The notes beneath the pieces are model-generated. The model saw only the letters and a program-made list of their open reading frames with translations, was not told the origin of the DNA and did no database searches. Of a stretch of DNA of 64,000 nt, positions 33,457 to 42,104 are shown one piece after another. Every line of letters begins with the position of its first letter. The stretch's first letter is position 1. Origin of the DNA: Neorhizobium galegae (GTDB lineage: Bacteria; Pseudomonadota; Alphaproteobacteria; Rhizobiales; Rhizobiaceae); the NCBI RefSeq assembly GCF_021391675.1, contig NZ_CP090096.1:868001-932000 (forward strand), given 5' to 3'. The translations under genes were made by a program, and so were the position numbers.

Positions 33457-34941
33457 CTAGAGCGTCCATTGGGCCGCGATGTTTTCTCGTGGACGTCGAG
33501 CCGCTTGCGATAGTTCAGGTCGCTCTATGACGGGAAGAGAGATCGAGGCTCTCAAGCCCGGATTGTTCGAGGCAAGAACGATATCCCCGCCATGGTGCCG
33601 AACGATCGCTCTTGCAATTGACAAGCCCAGACCGACACCGCCCGTTTCACGGTTGCGAGACTTCTCCAGGCGGAAGAAGGGAGAGAAGACCTTCTCGCGC
33701 ATCGCCTCAGGTATGCCGGGGCCGGGATCCTCCACGACGATTTCAGTCGCCGATGGCGATTGGCGCACGAAGACTCTGGCCTGCCCGCCATAGCGGATCG
33801 CGTTTTCGATGAGATTGCGGACAGCGCGGCGTAGCCCGTCCGGGCGGCACCTGTAGGTTATCTTCCTGCTTTCGACATACTCAACCCGTTGGCCCATCTC
33901 TTCCAGATCGGCACACAGGCTCTCCACCAATGCATTGAGATTGACGGTTTTTGTTTCCTCGACCGTCGCCTCGCCCTTTGCGAAAGCGATCGTCGCCTCA
34001 GTCATGACCTGGATCTCGTCGATCGTGACCAACATCTTCTGCTGGAGTTCCGGATCTCCGACAAACTCGGCGCGCAAACGCAAGGATGTCAGCGGAGTGC
34101 GCAGGTCATGGCCGATTGCTGCCAGCATCCGGGTCCGGTCTTCCACGAAGCGGTGAAGGCTCTGCTGCATGCGGTTGAATGCCTCTGCGGTCCGTCGGAT
34201 ATCGTCGGGTCCTTCTTCCGGCAGGGGCGGGAGCGATTCTCCGCGGCCTAGAGCCTCCGCCGACACGGCAAGCCGTCGAAGCGGTCTTGCGATACGGTTT
34301 GCTGTCAACACCCCGATGACCGAGAGGATGAGGGCCGTTATCGACAAGGTGAAGAGGGATTGTGAGGTCCACCAGTTGTTGGGAATGACTTTGTAATAGG
34401 CGGAGTTCAGCCACAGTCCGTCTTGAAGCTGGACCGCAAGGCCAAACCCGTCCGACTGGCCTATATAGGCGAACTTCGCCGGCTGTGAGAGGCTCCACAA
34501 ACCAGAGGCGGGCGTGACCCAGGCTTCGCCGGCGTTTTTCGCGGCAATCCTCCTGCGTTCCTCGGGCCTGTCGATGGCTGCCGGCTGGACGCGCCATTCT
34601 GGCGGAAAGTTCGGGAGGTTTGGCAGGGGACGTGCAAGCTCTTCGACGGCCCGTCCCCGCCAGGTATCGGCGTCATCTGGAGCCTGCTCGCTTAGCCAGA
34701 ACCGGGCATAGCTGGTTTCGCTGGCGACGAGGGCGTCCTGCCTCAGATTGAGCGGAATCGACTCCATGAGCCTGGTAATGGTCGCCGTGCGGCTGAAGAA
34801 CTCGCTTTTTGATACCGCCTTGAGCGCCTTGTCGCGTTCGTCCCAGGAGATCAGGAACGACAGTGCCTGGGAGCTCGCGAGCGCGAGGAGCATGAAACCG
34901 ATAAACTGCGCAGCGAGACTTCTGGTCCAAAACCTTATCAT
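33457..34941 (-). CDS. Membrane sensor histidine kinase, paralogue of the kinase at 26406
   Basis: A 494-residue kinase with the same architecture as the one at 26406-27944. First helix SLAAQFIGFMLLALASSQA, periplasmic domain of about 165 residues with FLISWDER, KSEFFSR and ASETSYARFW, second helix LFTLSITALILSVIGVLTAN, HAMP, H-box LAAIGHDLRTPLTSLRLR, N-box VRNLIENAIRYGG, and G-boxes EDPGPGIP and TGGVGLGLSIAR. It is coupled to the upstream regulator gene by ATGA. Similarity extends through the sensor domain, so a duplication with related input is likely. Confidence 0.94.
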   Translation of the reverse strand: MIRFWTRSLAAQFIGFMLLALASSQALSFLISWDERDKALKAVSKSEFFSRTATITRLMESIPLNLRQDALVASETSYARFWLSEQAPDDADTWRGRAVEELARPLPNLPNFPPEWRVQPAAIDRPEERRRIAAKNAGEAWVTPASGLWSLSQPAKFAYIGQSDGFGLAVQLQDGLWLNSAYYKVIPNNWWTSQSLFTLSITALILSVIGVLTANRIARPLRRLAVSAEALGRGESLPPLPEEGPDDIRRTAEAFNRMQQSLHRFVEDRTRMLAAIGHDLRTPLTSLRLRAEFVGDPELQQKMLVTIDEIQVMTEATIAFAKGEATVEETKTVNLNALVESLCADLEEMGQRVEYVESRKITYRCRPDGLRRAVRNLIENAIRYGGQARVFVRQSPSATEIVVEDPGPGIPEAMREKVFSPFFRLEKSRNRETGGVGLGLSIARAIVRHHGGDIVLASNNPGLRASISLPVIERPELSQAARRPRENIAAQWTL

Positions 34942-35660
34942 TGCAGCACCACATCGGTGGAAAGACTGTAGCCGCCGCCCCAATGGGTTTTGATGATTGT
35001 CGGGTTCTTGGGATCGGCTTCGATCTTCTTGCGCAAGCGGCTGACCTGGTGGTCGATGCTGCGGTCGAAGATCTCCGCGGCTTTGCCGGCAGTCAGATCA
35101 AGGAGTTGATCGCGCGTGAGAACGAACCCGGGATGTTCGAGAAAAGCTTTGAGCAGACGGAATTCCACGGTGCTCAGTGACACGACAACGCCGTCTTCGT
35201 CGGTCAGTTCTTGCCGGCCGACATCCAGCCGCCATTGGTCGAACCTGATGACTTTTGCCTTGATGTTGTCGCGCTGCTGCGTTGGCAGGGTGGTTGCTCG
35301 CCGCAAGACGGCGCGGACGCGGGCGAGCAATTCCCTGGGATTAAACGGCTTTACGACATAGTCGTCCGCTCCCAATTCCAAGCCTATGATGCGGTCGGTA
35401 TCATCCGCCATGGCGGTCAGGAATATGATGGGCACATCCGTCGTGCTGCGTATGTGTCTGCAGACCGAGAGGCCGTCTTCACCGGGCATCATGATGTCGA
35501 GAATGATGAGGTCAAGGACGTTCCGCTCGAGGATCTTGCGCAAGGCGGCGCCGCTGTCGGCGGAGCTGATGCGATAGCCTTGCTGTCCGAGATATTTCCC
35601 GACCAGATCCCGGATGTCCTGATGGTCGTCGACAACTGCGATATGGGATGATGCCTGCAT
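34938..35660 (-). CDS. OmpR-family response regulator, paralogue of the regulator at 25690
   Basis: A 240-residue regulator. Receiver: IAVVDDHQDIRDLVGKYLG, phospho-Asp in LIILDIMMPGEDG, DYVVKPFNPRELLARVRAVL. The winged helix ends IDHQVSRLRKKIEADP and IIKTHWGGGYSLS, almost identical to the paralogue, implying similar DNA sites. Start at 35658-35660 has GAGGG six bases upstream; a longer frame has no support. Next gene upstream encodes the small exported protein at 35921-36190, whose promoter carries the same type of box as the redox locus. Confidence 0.95.
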   Translation of the reverse strand: MQASSHIAVVDDHQDIRDLVGKYLGQQGYRISSADSGAALRKILERNVLDLIILDIMMPGEDGLSVCRHIRSTTDVPIIFLTAMADDTDRIIGLELGADDYVVKPFNPRELLARVRAVLRRATTLPTQQRDNIKAKVIRFDQWRLDVGRQELTDEDGVVVSLSTVEFRLLKAFLEHPGFVLTRDQLLDLTAGKAAEIFDRSIDHQVSRLRKKIEADPKNPTIIKTHWGGGYSLSTDVVLQ

Positions 35661-35920
35661 GAACTGCCCTCTAGACCTGGAAATTATAGCATTGCATCGG
35701 CAAGCCCTTCCATCGAATTCTGTAGCAAGTTCCCAGGCCCGGCTCCCATGACGTGCCGCGGGATTGGGCGTGGGATGGCATAGGGCGGGGTGGGACTGCA
35801 GCGAAATTGATAACTTTGGTTCCCGCTCATCCGCCTGAATACCCCTCAGACGGGAGAGGGGCCGCCGCGGCAATATTTGCGACCTTGCCGCGGACGGTGC
35901 CTTGAATGAACTGCGAGCTG

Positions 35921-36190
35921 TTAGTTCGGACGGTTGGCACCCTCATAATAGTCGCCGCTCTCGAACGGGCGACGATCATCGCGGGTGGTCTTGCCAAACA
36001 GCGACTGGCCGGACTGGTTCGGATAACCGAAGGTCCTGGTGCTTTCGGCCCGCAGAGGATCGGCAGAACGCGGCGAAGCGCCGCTCTTGGAGGCGCCTTC
36101 ATAATAGTCACCCTCGGCAAGTGCCGGGACAGCGAACGTGGCCGAAGCCAGCAGAGCAGCGATAGCGGTGGATAGGAAGATCTTGGTCAT
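35921..36190 (-). CDS. Small exported protein of the EGDYYEG family
   Basis: An 89-residue protein with a clean signal peptide (MTKIFLSTAIAALLASATF, cleavage near ALA-EG). The mature part begins EGDYYEGASK, has LFGKTTRDDR near residue 63-72, and repeats the opening motif at the end as ESGDYYEGANRPN. Two other genes in the window (46973-47203 and 47289-47516) encode similar proteins. No function is known to me. The promoter has the TGTCGCAC-N5-TGCCG double box, suggesting control by the neighbouring two-component system. GGAG precedes the ATG by six bases. Likely periplasmic or surface-exposed, strongly polar, no Cys. Confidence 0.85.
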   Translation of the reverse strand: MTKIFLSTAIAALLASATFAVPALAEGDYYEGASKSGASPRSADPLRAESTRTFGYPNQSGQSLFGKTTRDDRRPFESGDYYEGANRPN

Positions 36191-36249
36191 GAGTTTCTCC
36201 TTCAGTTTCAAAAGCGTCTCCTTGACGCATCCCGAACATAGAAGGTGTT

Positions 36250-36298
36250 TGTCGCACGCGTATGCCGCAAAACAGGGAAATTGTCGCAAAGTATCGCA
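36250..36298 (+). promoter_or_regulatory. Double box: TGTCGCAC-N5-TGCCG plus TGTCGCA/TATCGCA direct repeat
   Basis: TGTCGCACGCGTATGCCG at 36250-36267, then TGTCGCA at 36282 and TATCGCA at 36292 (10 bp apart). The two parts begin 32 bp apart, the same as at 25385/25417. It lies 60-108 bp upstream of the minus-strand small exported protein gene. Confidence 0.55.
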
Positions 36299-36468
36299 TC
36301 GCAACATTCCATACCTGAATGTGGAGACAGACGATTTTATGCACGCCGACTTGCATGTTGGTCCAGGCTGAGAGACGCAGCCAGGCTGCCCGTGAGGCCT
36401 CAAGAGCGGTCTGTCCGCTCCATTTAGTGGGGGCCGCGCATCTTGAGGACCTGAGGCACGAGCGTGCC

Positions 36469-36484
36469 GTAACATTTCTTAATG
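36469..36484 (+). promoter_or_regulatory. Tandem TAACA-N5-TAATG site at the RND pump promoter
   Basis: GTAACATTTCTTAATG: half-sites TAACA (36470) and TAATG (36480), 10 bp apart. Closely related sites lie upstream of the response regulator (41056) and of the histidine kinase (43093), and a related inverted copy faces the MipA gene (43044). The spacing and TTAAT core resemble PmrA-type direct-repeat boxes. It is 87 bp upstream of the pump start. Confidence 0.6.
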
Positions 36485-36570
36485 TGACTACACAGTGCGG
36501 CTCCTCCCCATCGCTATCGTGTGACCCAACAAGCCAGGGCGCTCGGCGGCCCACTTAAGAGGTCCACTCA

Positions 36571-37806
36571 ATGATCGCATTATCAACCGCATCATCCACG
36601 TTTCAACGCTGCTGCGCGCTTGTCGGTAAAGCGGCGGTGCTCGCATGCGTGTTTTCGACAGTGGCGTCCGCAGACGCCCAAATGCCGGTAACGACGGTCG
36701 TCGCCAAGCGAGGTGCGCTGACGGAAAGGATCGAGGTGGTTGGTTCGCTCGCGGCGCGGGAAGAGATCGAGGTCTATCCCGCGGTCCTCGGCAAGGAGGT
36801 GCGGCAGATCTTGGTAGAGGCTGGGCAACATGTTGAACGCGGCCAGGCGCTCGCGGTCCTGGACACGACCGAAGCCCTGATGTCGCTGGACAAGAATGCG
36901 GTGAGCCTCCTTCGCGCGCATGCTGCCGTGGCCGTTGAGAGCAGCAAGATAGACGTGGCAACGGTCACCGAAGCCGAAGCGCGCAAGAAGCTGGAACGCA
37001 GCCGCTCGCTACAGCCAAAAGGTGCGATCGCCGACAACGTCCTCGAGGAAGACCTGAACGCTCACGCCCGAGCCGTCGCGGAGTTGCGACTGGCGCGCCA
37101 GTCGTTGGAGCTCGCCAACGCAGATCAACAGTTGATCGCCAGCGAGCGGCGGGAAATCGAACTGACTGTTCAGAGAAGCATCCTGCGGGCGCCAAGCTCG
37201 GGTCGGATCTTGAGCCGGAAAGCGCGTGTCGGCGCGATGACATCGAGTTCCGCCGGGCCTCTTTTTGTCATCGCTGAGGATGATGATATCGAGTTCGTAG
37301 CGCAGGTGACGGAGACAAGCTTCGTTCGGCTGCGCGAAGGTATGAGCGCCGAAATTACCTTGCCAGGACGCGACCAAGCCGTCGCGGGAACCGTCCGGCT
37401 GAATGCCGCGCAACTGGATCCGAAGACAAGAAGCGGGACGGTGCGGATCGAACTTGCAGACAAGGCCAGACTTGTCCCAGGCGTCTTTGCGCGCGGTAGC
37501 ATCAGTGTCGAAGACCGGCAGAATGTTCTCCTCCCGGGGACGGCCGTCAAAAGCACAGCGGCTGGCCACAACGTTTACGTCGTTTCAGACGGGCTCGTGG
37601 ATATACGCCCGGTCCGCATCGGATCCCAGCAAAGCGGCTTTGTGGAAATCGTCGACGGCATCCGGGAGGGTGAGGAGGTCGTCCTGAAATCGGGTGCCTT
37701 CCTGAAGGCACAGGAGCGGGTGAGGCCGGTAGTGGCCGCGACGCCGGCAACGCGCGCCGACGCATCCACATCTAACCAAAATCGGCTCGGAGCTCGACTT
37801 CAATGA
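36571..37806 (+). CDS. RND efflux periplasmic adaptor (membrane fusion protein)
   Basis: A 411-residue adaptor. Signal segment AAVLACVFSTVASADAQ, then a lipoyl-like half-motif GSLAAREEIEVYPAVLGKEV and GQHVERGQALAVLD, a helical hairpin (about 105-200), second lipoyl half RSILRAPSSGRILSRKARVG, and a beta-barrel domain with PGVFARGSISV. It links the inner-membrane pump to an outer-membrane channel. No lipobox Cys is evident. No TolC-type gene is nearby, so a channel encoded elsewhere is probably shared. The last bases overlap the pump gene by ATGA. Start ATG 36571 has GAGG eight bases upstream. Confidence 0.92.
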   Translation: MIALSTASSTFQRCCALVGKAAVLACVFSTVASADAQMPVTTVVAKRGALTERIEVVGSLAAREEIEVYPAVLGKEVRQILVEAGQHVERGQALAVLDTTEALMSLDKNAVSLLRAHAAVAVESSKIDVATVTEAEARKKLERSRSLQPKGAIADNVLEEDLNAHARAVAELRLARQSLELANADQQLIASERREIELTVQRSILRAPSSGRILSRKARVGAMTSSSAGPLFVIAEDDDIEFVAQVTETSFVRLREGMSAEITLPGRDQAVAGTVRLNAAQLDPKTRSGTVRIELADKARLVPGVFARGSISVEDRQNVLLPGTAVKSTAAGHNVYVVSDGLVDIRPVRIGSQQSGFVEIVDGIREGEEVVLKSGAFLKAQERVRPVVAATPATRADASTSNQNRLGARLQ

Positions 37807-40800
37807 ACATATCGGCCTGGGCGATTCGTAATCCGCTTCCCTCGATCCTCCTATTCCTAGTCCTTGTCGCCGCAGGTCTCTACAGCTTTTCACGGCTGCC
37901 CGTTACTTACTTCCCGACTATCGACGAGCCGGCTGTGAATGTGATTGTCGACCAACCCGGCGGGGCGCCGAGCGAGTTGGAGACTGAAGTTACTCGTCTT
38001 GTCGAAGACGCGGTAGCCTCTCTTGCAGGCGTAGAAGAGATCAAGTCGACCGTCACTCAAGGCCGTTCCGTTACCGCTGTCGAATTCGAGTTGGGCGTCA
38101 TTTCGCCAGACCGCGCCATGGGTGACGTCCGCGACGCAGTTGCGAAAATCCGCAGCGATCTTCCCGACGGAATAGATGAGCCTGTGATCGAACGGGCTGA
38201 GGAGGAAGCGCAAGCGGTCGTGACCTATGCCGTGACAAGCCCGGACATGACCGTTGCAGAGCTTTCGTGGTTCGTCGACGATGTTGTTTCCCGGAATTTG
38301 CAGGGTCTGAAGGGCGTTGGCCGCATTGATCGTGTCGGAGGTGCTGACAGGGAGATCCATGTCGAACTCGATCCTTCGCGATTGCAGGCTCTCTCCCTGA
38401 CGGCGAATGCCGTTAACGAAAGCCTCATCGCAAGCCAGATGGATCGTTCTGGTGGCCGCAGCAACCTGAATGGCAGAGAACGGACGCTGACGGCCGTCGC
38501 GGCGGCGCAGACGATCGCCGAACTTGGTGATTCTCGCATCCTCCTGTCGGATGACGCCAGTGTGAAACTGGAAGATGTCGGCAGCGTCCAGGATACGATC
38601 GCCGAAGCCCGCGCCTTTGCTACTTTGGATCAGGAGGACGTCGTAGGTTTCGCGGTGTATCGCGCAAGGGGTTCAAGCGAGCTCGCTGTTGCGGAGGAAG
38701 TGGCCACCGCACTGGAGAAGTTAAATCTCGAACAGTCGTCGATCCGCTTCAAGCTGGTCGACGACAATATGTCCTACACGGCAGGCAACTACAACTCGGC
38801 CATGCATACCCTCTATGAGGGGGCGGCATTGTCAATCGTCGTCGTATTTCTATTCCTGCGCGACTGGCGGGCCACGGTCGTAGCCGCAATCGCGCTTCCG
38901 CTTTCGATCATCCCGACCTTTTTTGCCGTCGATCTCCTGGGCTTTTCCCTCAACATCCTCAGTTTGCTTGCGATCACCCTGGTGACAGGAATTCTCGTGG
39001 ACGATGCGATCGTTGAAATTGAAAACGTGGTGCGTCACCGCGACATGGGCAAATCCGCCTTCCGGGCTGCATTGGACGCCTCTGATGAAATAGGGCTTGC
39101 TGTCATAGCCATATCTGCAACGATCATGGCTGTCTTCACACCTGTGGGCTTCATGAGCGGGGTGGTCGGGCTGTATTTTCGAGAATTCGGGCTGACCGTT
39201 GCGATAGCGGTGTTCTTTTCACTTCTGGTGGCCCGGTTGATCACCCCTATCATGGCTGCATACATCATGACGAACGCTCCTCTGTCGCACATTCGCAGAG
39301 GGCGTCTGGTATCGGCCTATGAGGGGCTGCTGAAGGTCAGTCTGCGGTGGCGATGGATGACAGTCGGATGCGCATTTGCGGCCTTTGCACTGGCTTTATA
39401 CGCCCTGATCTCGCTGCCAACCGCCTTTTTGCCGGAAGAGGACACGGGGCGGTTGACCCTCTCGGTGGAGTTGCCCCCTGGAGCGGCTTTGCACGAAACA
39501 AGGGCGGCGACGGACGAAATAGCCGCCCTGATCCGGCGGGATCCCGCGGTGGAAGGCGTATTCGTCAGGGCAGGGTCGAGTACGGCCGGACAGGAAGACG
39601 TACGATATGCGGTCGTCCTGATCGATCTGCTCCACAAATCCGAGCGCGGCCGTTCATCGTTCTTGATACAGGCCGATCTTGAAAAGGCGCTTTCCTCCAT
39701 TTCGGACGTCAGGCTGCGCTTTCTCAACACCCGCGGTGGGCGGGACATATCTTTCGCTGTCCTGTCCGCGGATGGCGTTCTGGCTCAGCGGGCCGCAGAT
39801 AACATACTGCAGGAGCTTACCGTCGACGAAAACTTCGTCAACCCGACCGCCGACAACGCGGCAACGCGACCAGAACTGCGGGTGAAAATCGACGCGGACA
39901 AGGCTTCAACGATCGGCGTATCGCCGGCAGAACTCGCGCGCACGATCCGGGTATCGACGGTGGGCGACGTCGACAGCCGACTGCCCAACTTCATCGACGG
40001 GGGTCGACAGGTTCCAATCCGTGTGCTGCTCCAGAGGCATGCTCGCGACGATTTGCCAACCCTTGAAATCTTGTCAGTACCGACGACGAGAGGGACATCG
40101 GTTCCGTTGTCTTCCGTCGCCGACGTCAGCTTCGATGAGAGGGTCGCCGCCATCGAGCGATTTGATCGCCAGCGTCGTATCGAAATCTCTGCGGACATGG
40201 CTGACGGCATGACGTCGGGCCAGGGTCTCGACAGGCTGGCACAGCTCGATAGCGTCAAGAACCTGCCGGCGGGCGTGCGCATTCAAGCGACCGGGGATTC
40301 CGATACCGAAGGCGAGGTGTTCTCAAGCTTTGCGGTGGCGATGGGATCGGGTGTCATGCTTGTGCTTGTCGTCCTCATCCTCCTCTTCGGAAGCGTGCTG
40401 GCGCCCTGGACCATTCTGGCCTCCCTTCCCCTGTCGATCGGCGGCGTAGCAGCCGGCCTCATGTTAAGCGGAAACGCCGTTTCGCTTCCTGTCGTCATCG
40501 GTATCCTGATGCTGATGGGGATCGTGACGAAAAACGCCATCATGCTCCTGGACTTCGCCATTGAACGCGAAGCCGATGGGCTGTCTCGGGTCGATGCAAT
40601 CGTCGAAGCCTGCTCGGAGCGGGTTCGCCCCATCATCATGACCACGTTTGCTATGATCGGGGGAATGGCCCCCTCCGCGCTCGCGGTAGGGGACGGAGGC
40701 GAGTTCAGGGCACCCATGGCGATCGCGGTGATCGGCGGTCTGCTGGTGTCTACGGTTCTATCATTGGTCGTCATCCCGTCGCTCCACCTGATCGTTTCCG

Positions 40801-40859
40801 ACTTTGGCGATCGTACCGCTCGGATCTTCAAGCCCTTCCTCCAGTCGGCCGAGATCTGA
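37803..40859 (+). CDS. RND efflux pump inner-membrane transporter (HAE1 family)
   Basis: A 1018-residue pump with twelve membrane helices and two large periplasmic domains. It begins NISAWAIRNPLPSILLF. The proton-relay residues are visible: paired Asp in LVTGILVDDAIVEIENVV (helix 4) and the Lys in MGIVTKNAIMLLDFA (helix 10). FLPEEDTGRLTLSVELPPGA marks the second porter domain. It trimerises and expels drugs, bile-like or cationic compounds by proton antiport. It is co-transcribed with the adaptor gene. The two-component genes that follow probably control it, since they share the TAACA-N5-TAATR promoter element. Cargo unknown. Confidence 0.95.
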   Translation: MNISAWAIRNPLPSILLFLVLVAAGLYSFSRLPVTYFPTIDEPAVNVIVDQPGGAPSELETEVTRLVEDAVASLAGVEEIKSTVTQGRSVTAVEFELGVISPDRAMGDVRDAVAKIRSDLPDGIDEPVIERAEEEAQAVVTYAVTSPDMTVAELSWFVDDVVSRNLQGLKGVGRIDRVGGADREIHVELDPSRLQALSLTANAVNESLIASQMDRSGGRSNLNGRERTLTAVAAAQTIAELGDSRILLSDDASVKLEDVGSVQDTIAEARAFATLDQEDVVGFAVYRARGSSELAVAEEVATALEKLNLEQSSIRFKLVDDNMSYTAGNYNSAMHTLYEGAALSIVVVFLFLRDWRATVVAAIALPLSIIPTFFAVDLLGFSLNILSLLAITLVTGILVDDAIVEIENVVRHRDMGKSAFRAALDASDEIGLAVIAISATIMAVFTPVGFMSGVVGLYFREFGLTVAIAVFFSLLVARLITPIMAAYIMTNAPLSHIRRGRLVSAYEGLLKVSLRWRWMTVGCAFAAFALALYALISLPTAFLPEEDTGRLTLSVELPPGAALHETRAATDEIAALIRRDPAVEGVFVRAGSSTAGQEDVRYAVVLIDLLHKSERGRSSFLIQADLEKALSSISDVRLRFLNTRGGRDISFAVLSADGVLAQRAADNILQELTVDENFVNPTADNAATRPELRVKIDADKASTIGVSPAELARTIRVSTVGDVDSRLPNFIDGGRQVPIRVLLQRHARDDLPTLEILSVPTTRGTSVPLSSVADVSFDERVAAIERFDRQRRIEISADMADGMTSGQGLDRLAQLDSVKNLPAGVRIQATGDSDTEGEVFSSFAVAMGSGVMLVLVVLILLFGSVLAPWTILASLPLSIGGVAAGLMLSGNAVSLPVVIGILMLMGIVTKNAIMLLDFAIEREADGLSRVDAIVEACSERVRPIIMTTFAMIGGMAPSALAVGDGGEFRAPMAIAVIGGLLVSTVLSLVVIPSLHLIVSDFGDRTARIFKPFLQSAEI

Positions 40860-40898
40860 AGGTTGCAGGCGCCGCAAGGACGCTTGCACTACCAGCGG

Positions 40899-40926
40899 AG
40901 GGCCGGCCAACCACCTGGCCGGCCCT
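40899..40926 (+). terminator. Strong hairpin after the RND pump gene
   Basis: An 11-base perfect stem, AGGGCCGGCCA (40899-40909) with TGGCCGGCCCT (40916-40926), loop ACCACC. It starts 39 bases after the pump stop. No T-run follows, so it may act as an RNA-stability or partial-termination element. Confidence 0.55.
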
Positions 40927-41055
40927 GCCGTACAGCGCAGCGTTTTTCCCAGCGCCGCCACTCTGTCGGTCACGTCAATTCTGCGTAGCGGTGCGAGCGG
41001 TTGCAGCGCTTATCGCCATGGCTGGGCGCGTTTGGTATCACTGCGTGTAGTGACC

Positions 41056-41071
41056 GTAACAAAACTTAATA
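41056..41071 (+). promoter_or_regulatory. Tandem TAACA-N5-TAATA site at the response regulator promoter
   Basis: GTAACAAAACTTAATA: half-sites TAACA (41057) and TAATA (41067), 10 bp apart. It is 63 bp upstream of the regulator start and matches the kinase-promoter site at 43093 with one difference (GTAACAAAACGTAATA), suggesting autoregulation. Confidence 0.65.
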
Positions 41072-41133
41072 AAGCGAAATATTCGAGGACCAGCAGCCGG
41101 CCCATTGTAGGGTCCTCAAACAGGAAAAGACCC

Positions 41134-41856
41134 ATGCAGCCCAATTCAGCATCCGCGAAGATATTGATCGTGGAAGACGATTTCGAAATCGGCAATCTTC
41201 TGGCGTCGACAATTCAGGAAAGCGGGATGCTGCCGACCGTGGCTGAGGACGGAAACGTGATGCAGTCCCTGCTTCGCAGCAATTCCTATGACCTGATCAT
41301 CCTCGATGTCATGCTGCCGGGCGAAGATGGCCTAAGCATTTGCAAACGCATCCGCTCGGAAAGAACGATCCCGATAATCCTGCTGACGGCACTCGGAGAG
41401 GAAGTCGACCGGATCGTGGGGCTGGAAGTCGGCGCCGATGACTATATTACAAAGCCCTTCAGCCCAAGAGAAGTGGTCGCACGGATTCGCAGTCTCCTGC
41501 GTCGCGCCTCTTACGGCCTGACAAGTAGCTCTGCTCAAAGGAAGCTGCGTTTTGACGGATGGGTAATCGACCCAATGCGGCGCCGGCTTCACGACCCCAG
41601 CAACGCTCGCATCGCTTTGACAACAACGGAATTCGATCTTCTGCTGGCGTTCTGCAGAAATCCGGGCCGGGTCATCACCCGCGAGGAACTGCTCTTGTTT
41701 ACCCATTCCGGGCTGGCTGGGCCGATCGAGCGCAGTATTGATGTGCATATCAGCCGCCTCCGTCAAAAGATCGAGGCTGATCCTCGCGAGCCAACGCTCC
41801 TGCAGACGGTCAGGCTGGGAGGATATACTTTCACCGCGTCGGTGGAGGAAGTCTGA
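41134..41856 (+). CDS. OmpR-family response regulator of the efflux two-component system
   Basis: A 240-residue regulator, different from the paralogue pair. Receiver: KILIVEDDFEIGNLLASTI, phospho-Asp in LIILDVMLPGEDGLSICKRI, LLTALGEEVDRIVGLEVGAD, KPFSPREVVARIRSLLRRA. Winged helix with ALTTTEFDLLLAFCRNPGRV and SIDVHISRLRQKIEADP. Start at 41134 has AGGA 11 bases upstream. It is downstream of the RND pump and separated from its probable kinase (43213) by the inverted MipA gene. It likely binds the TAACA-N5-TAATR sites. Inference from position. Confidence 0.94.
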   Translation: MQPNSASAKILIVEDDFEIGNLLASTIQESGMLPTVAEDGNVMQSLLRSNSYDLIILDVMLPGEDGLSICKRIRSERTIPIILLTALGEEVDRIVGLEVGADDYITKPFSPREVVARIRSLLRRASYGLTSSSAQRKLRFDGWVIDPMRRRLHDPSNARIALTTTEFDLLLAFCRNPGRVITREELLLFTHSGLAGPIERSIDVHISRLRQKIEADPREPTLLQTVRLGGYTFTASVEEV

Positions 41857-42104
41857 AACAGAGCCTCAATCCTTCTCCGGCGCCGCAACTGCCATGCGGC
41901 CGCGGTTGCAGGGCCAGCACAAATAACCGAGCACGATCGTTTGGTGCAAGCCCGATGACTGGGAACCGGCGCTTGGACGCCGCTCCCAGCTGCCACGGCA
42001 TAACATCTGGCAGTCAAAAATATTGCGCACGGGCAACGCGTGCCGCCTTATGGATCGGAAGCGATCCGTGCAGGCGACACGCCCTTTATTTTCTCTGCCC
42101 GGCT

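Larger units (their letters stand above)
36191..36570. other. Divergent promoter region, small exported protein versus RND pump
   Basis: A 380-bp region with no gene recognised. It contains the double box at 36250-36298 on the side of the small exported protein and the TAACA-N5-TAATG site at 36470-36484 on the side of the pump. Confidence 0.5.
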
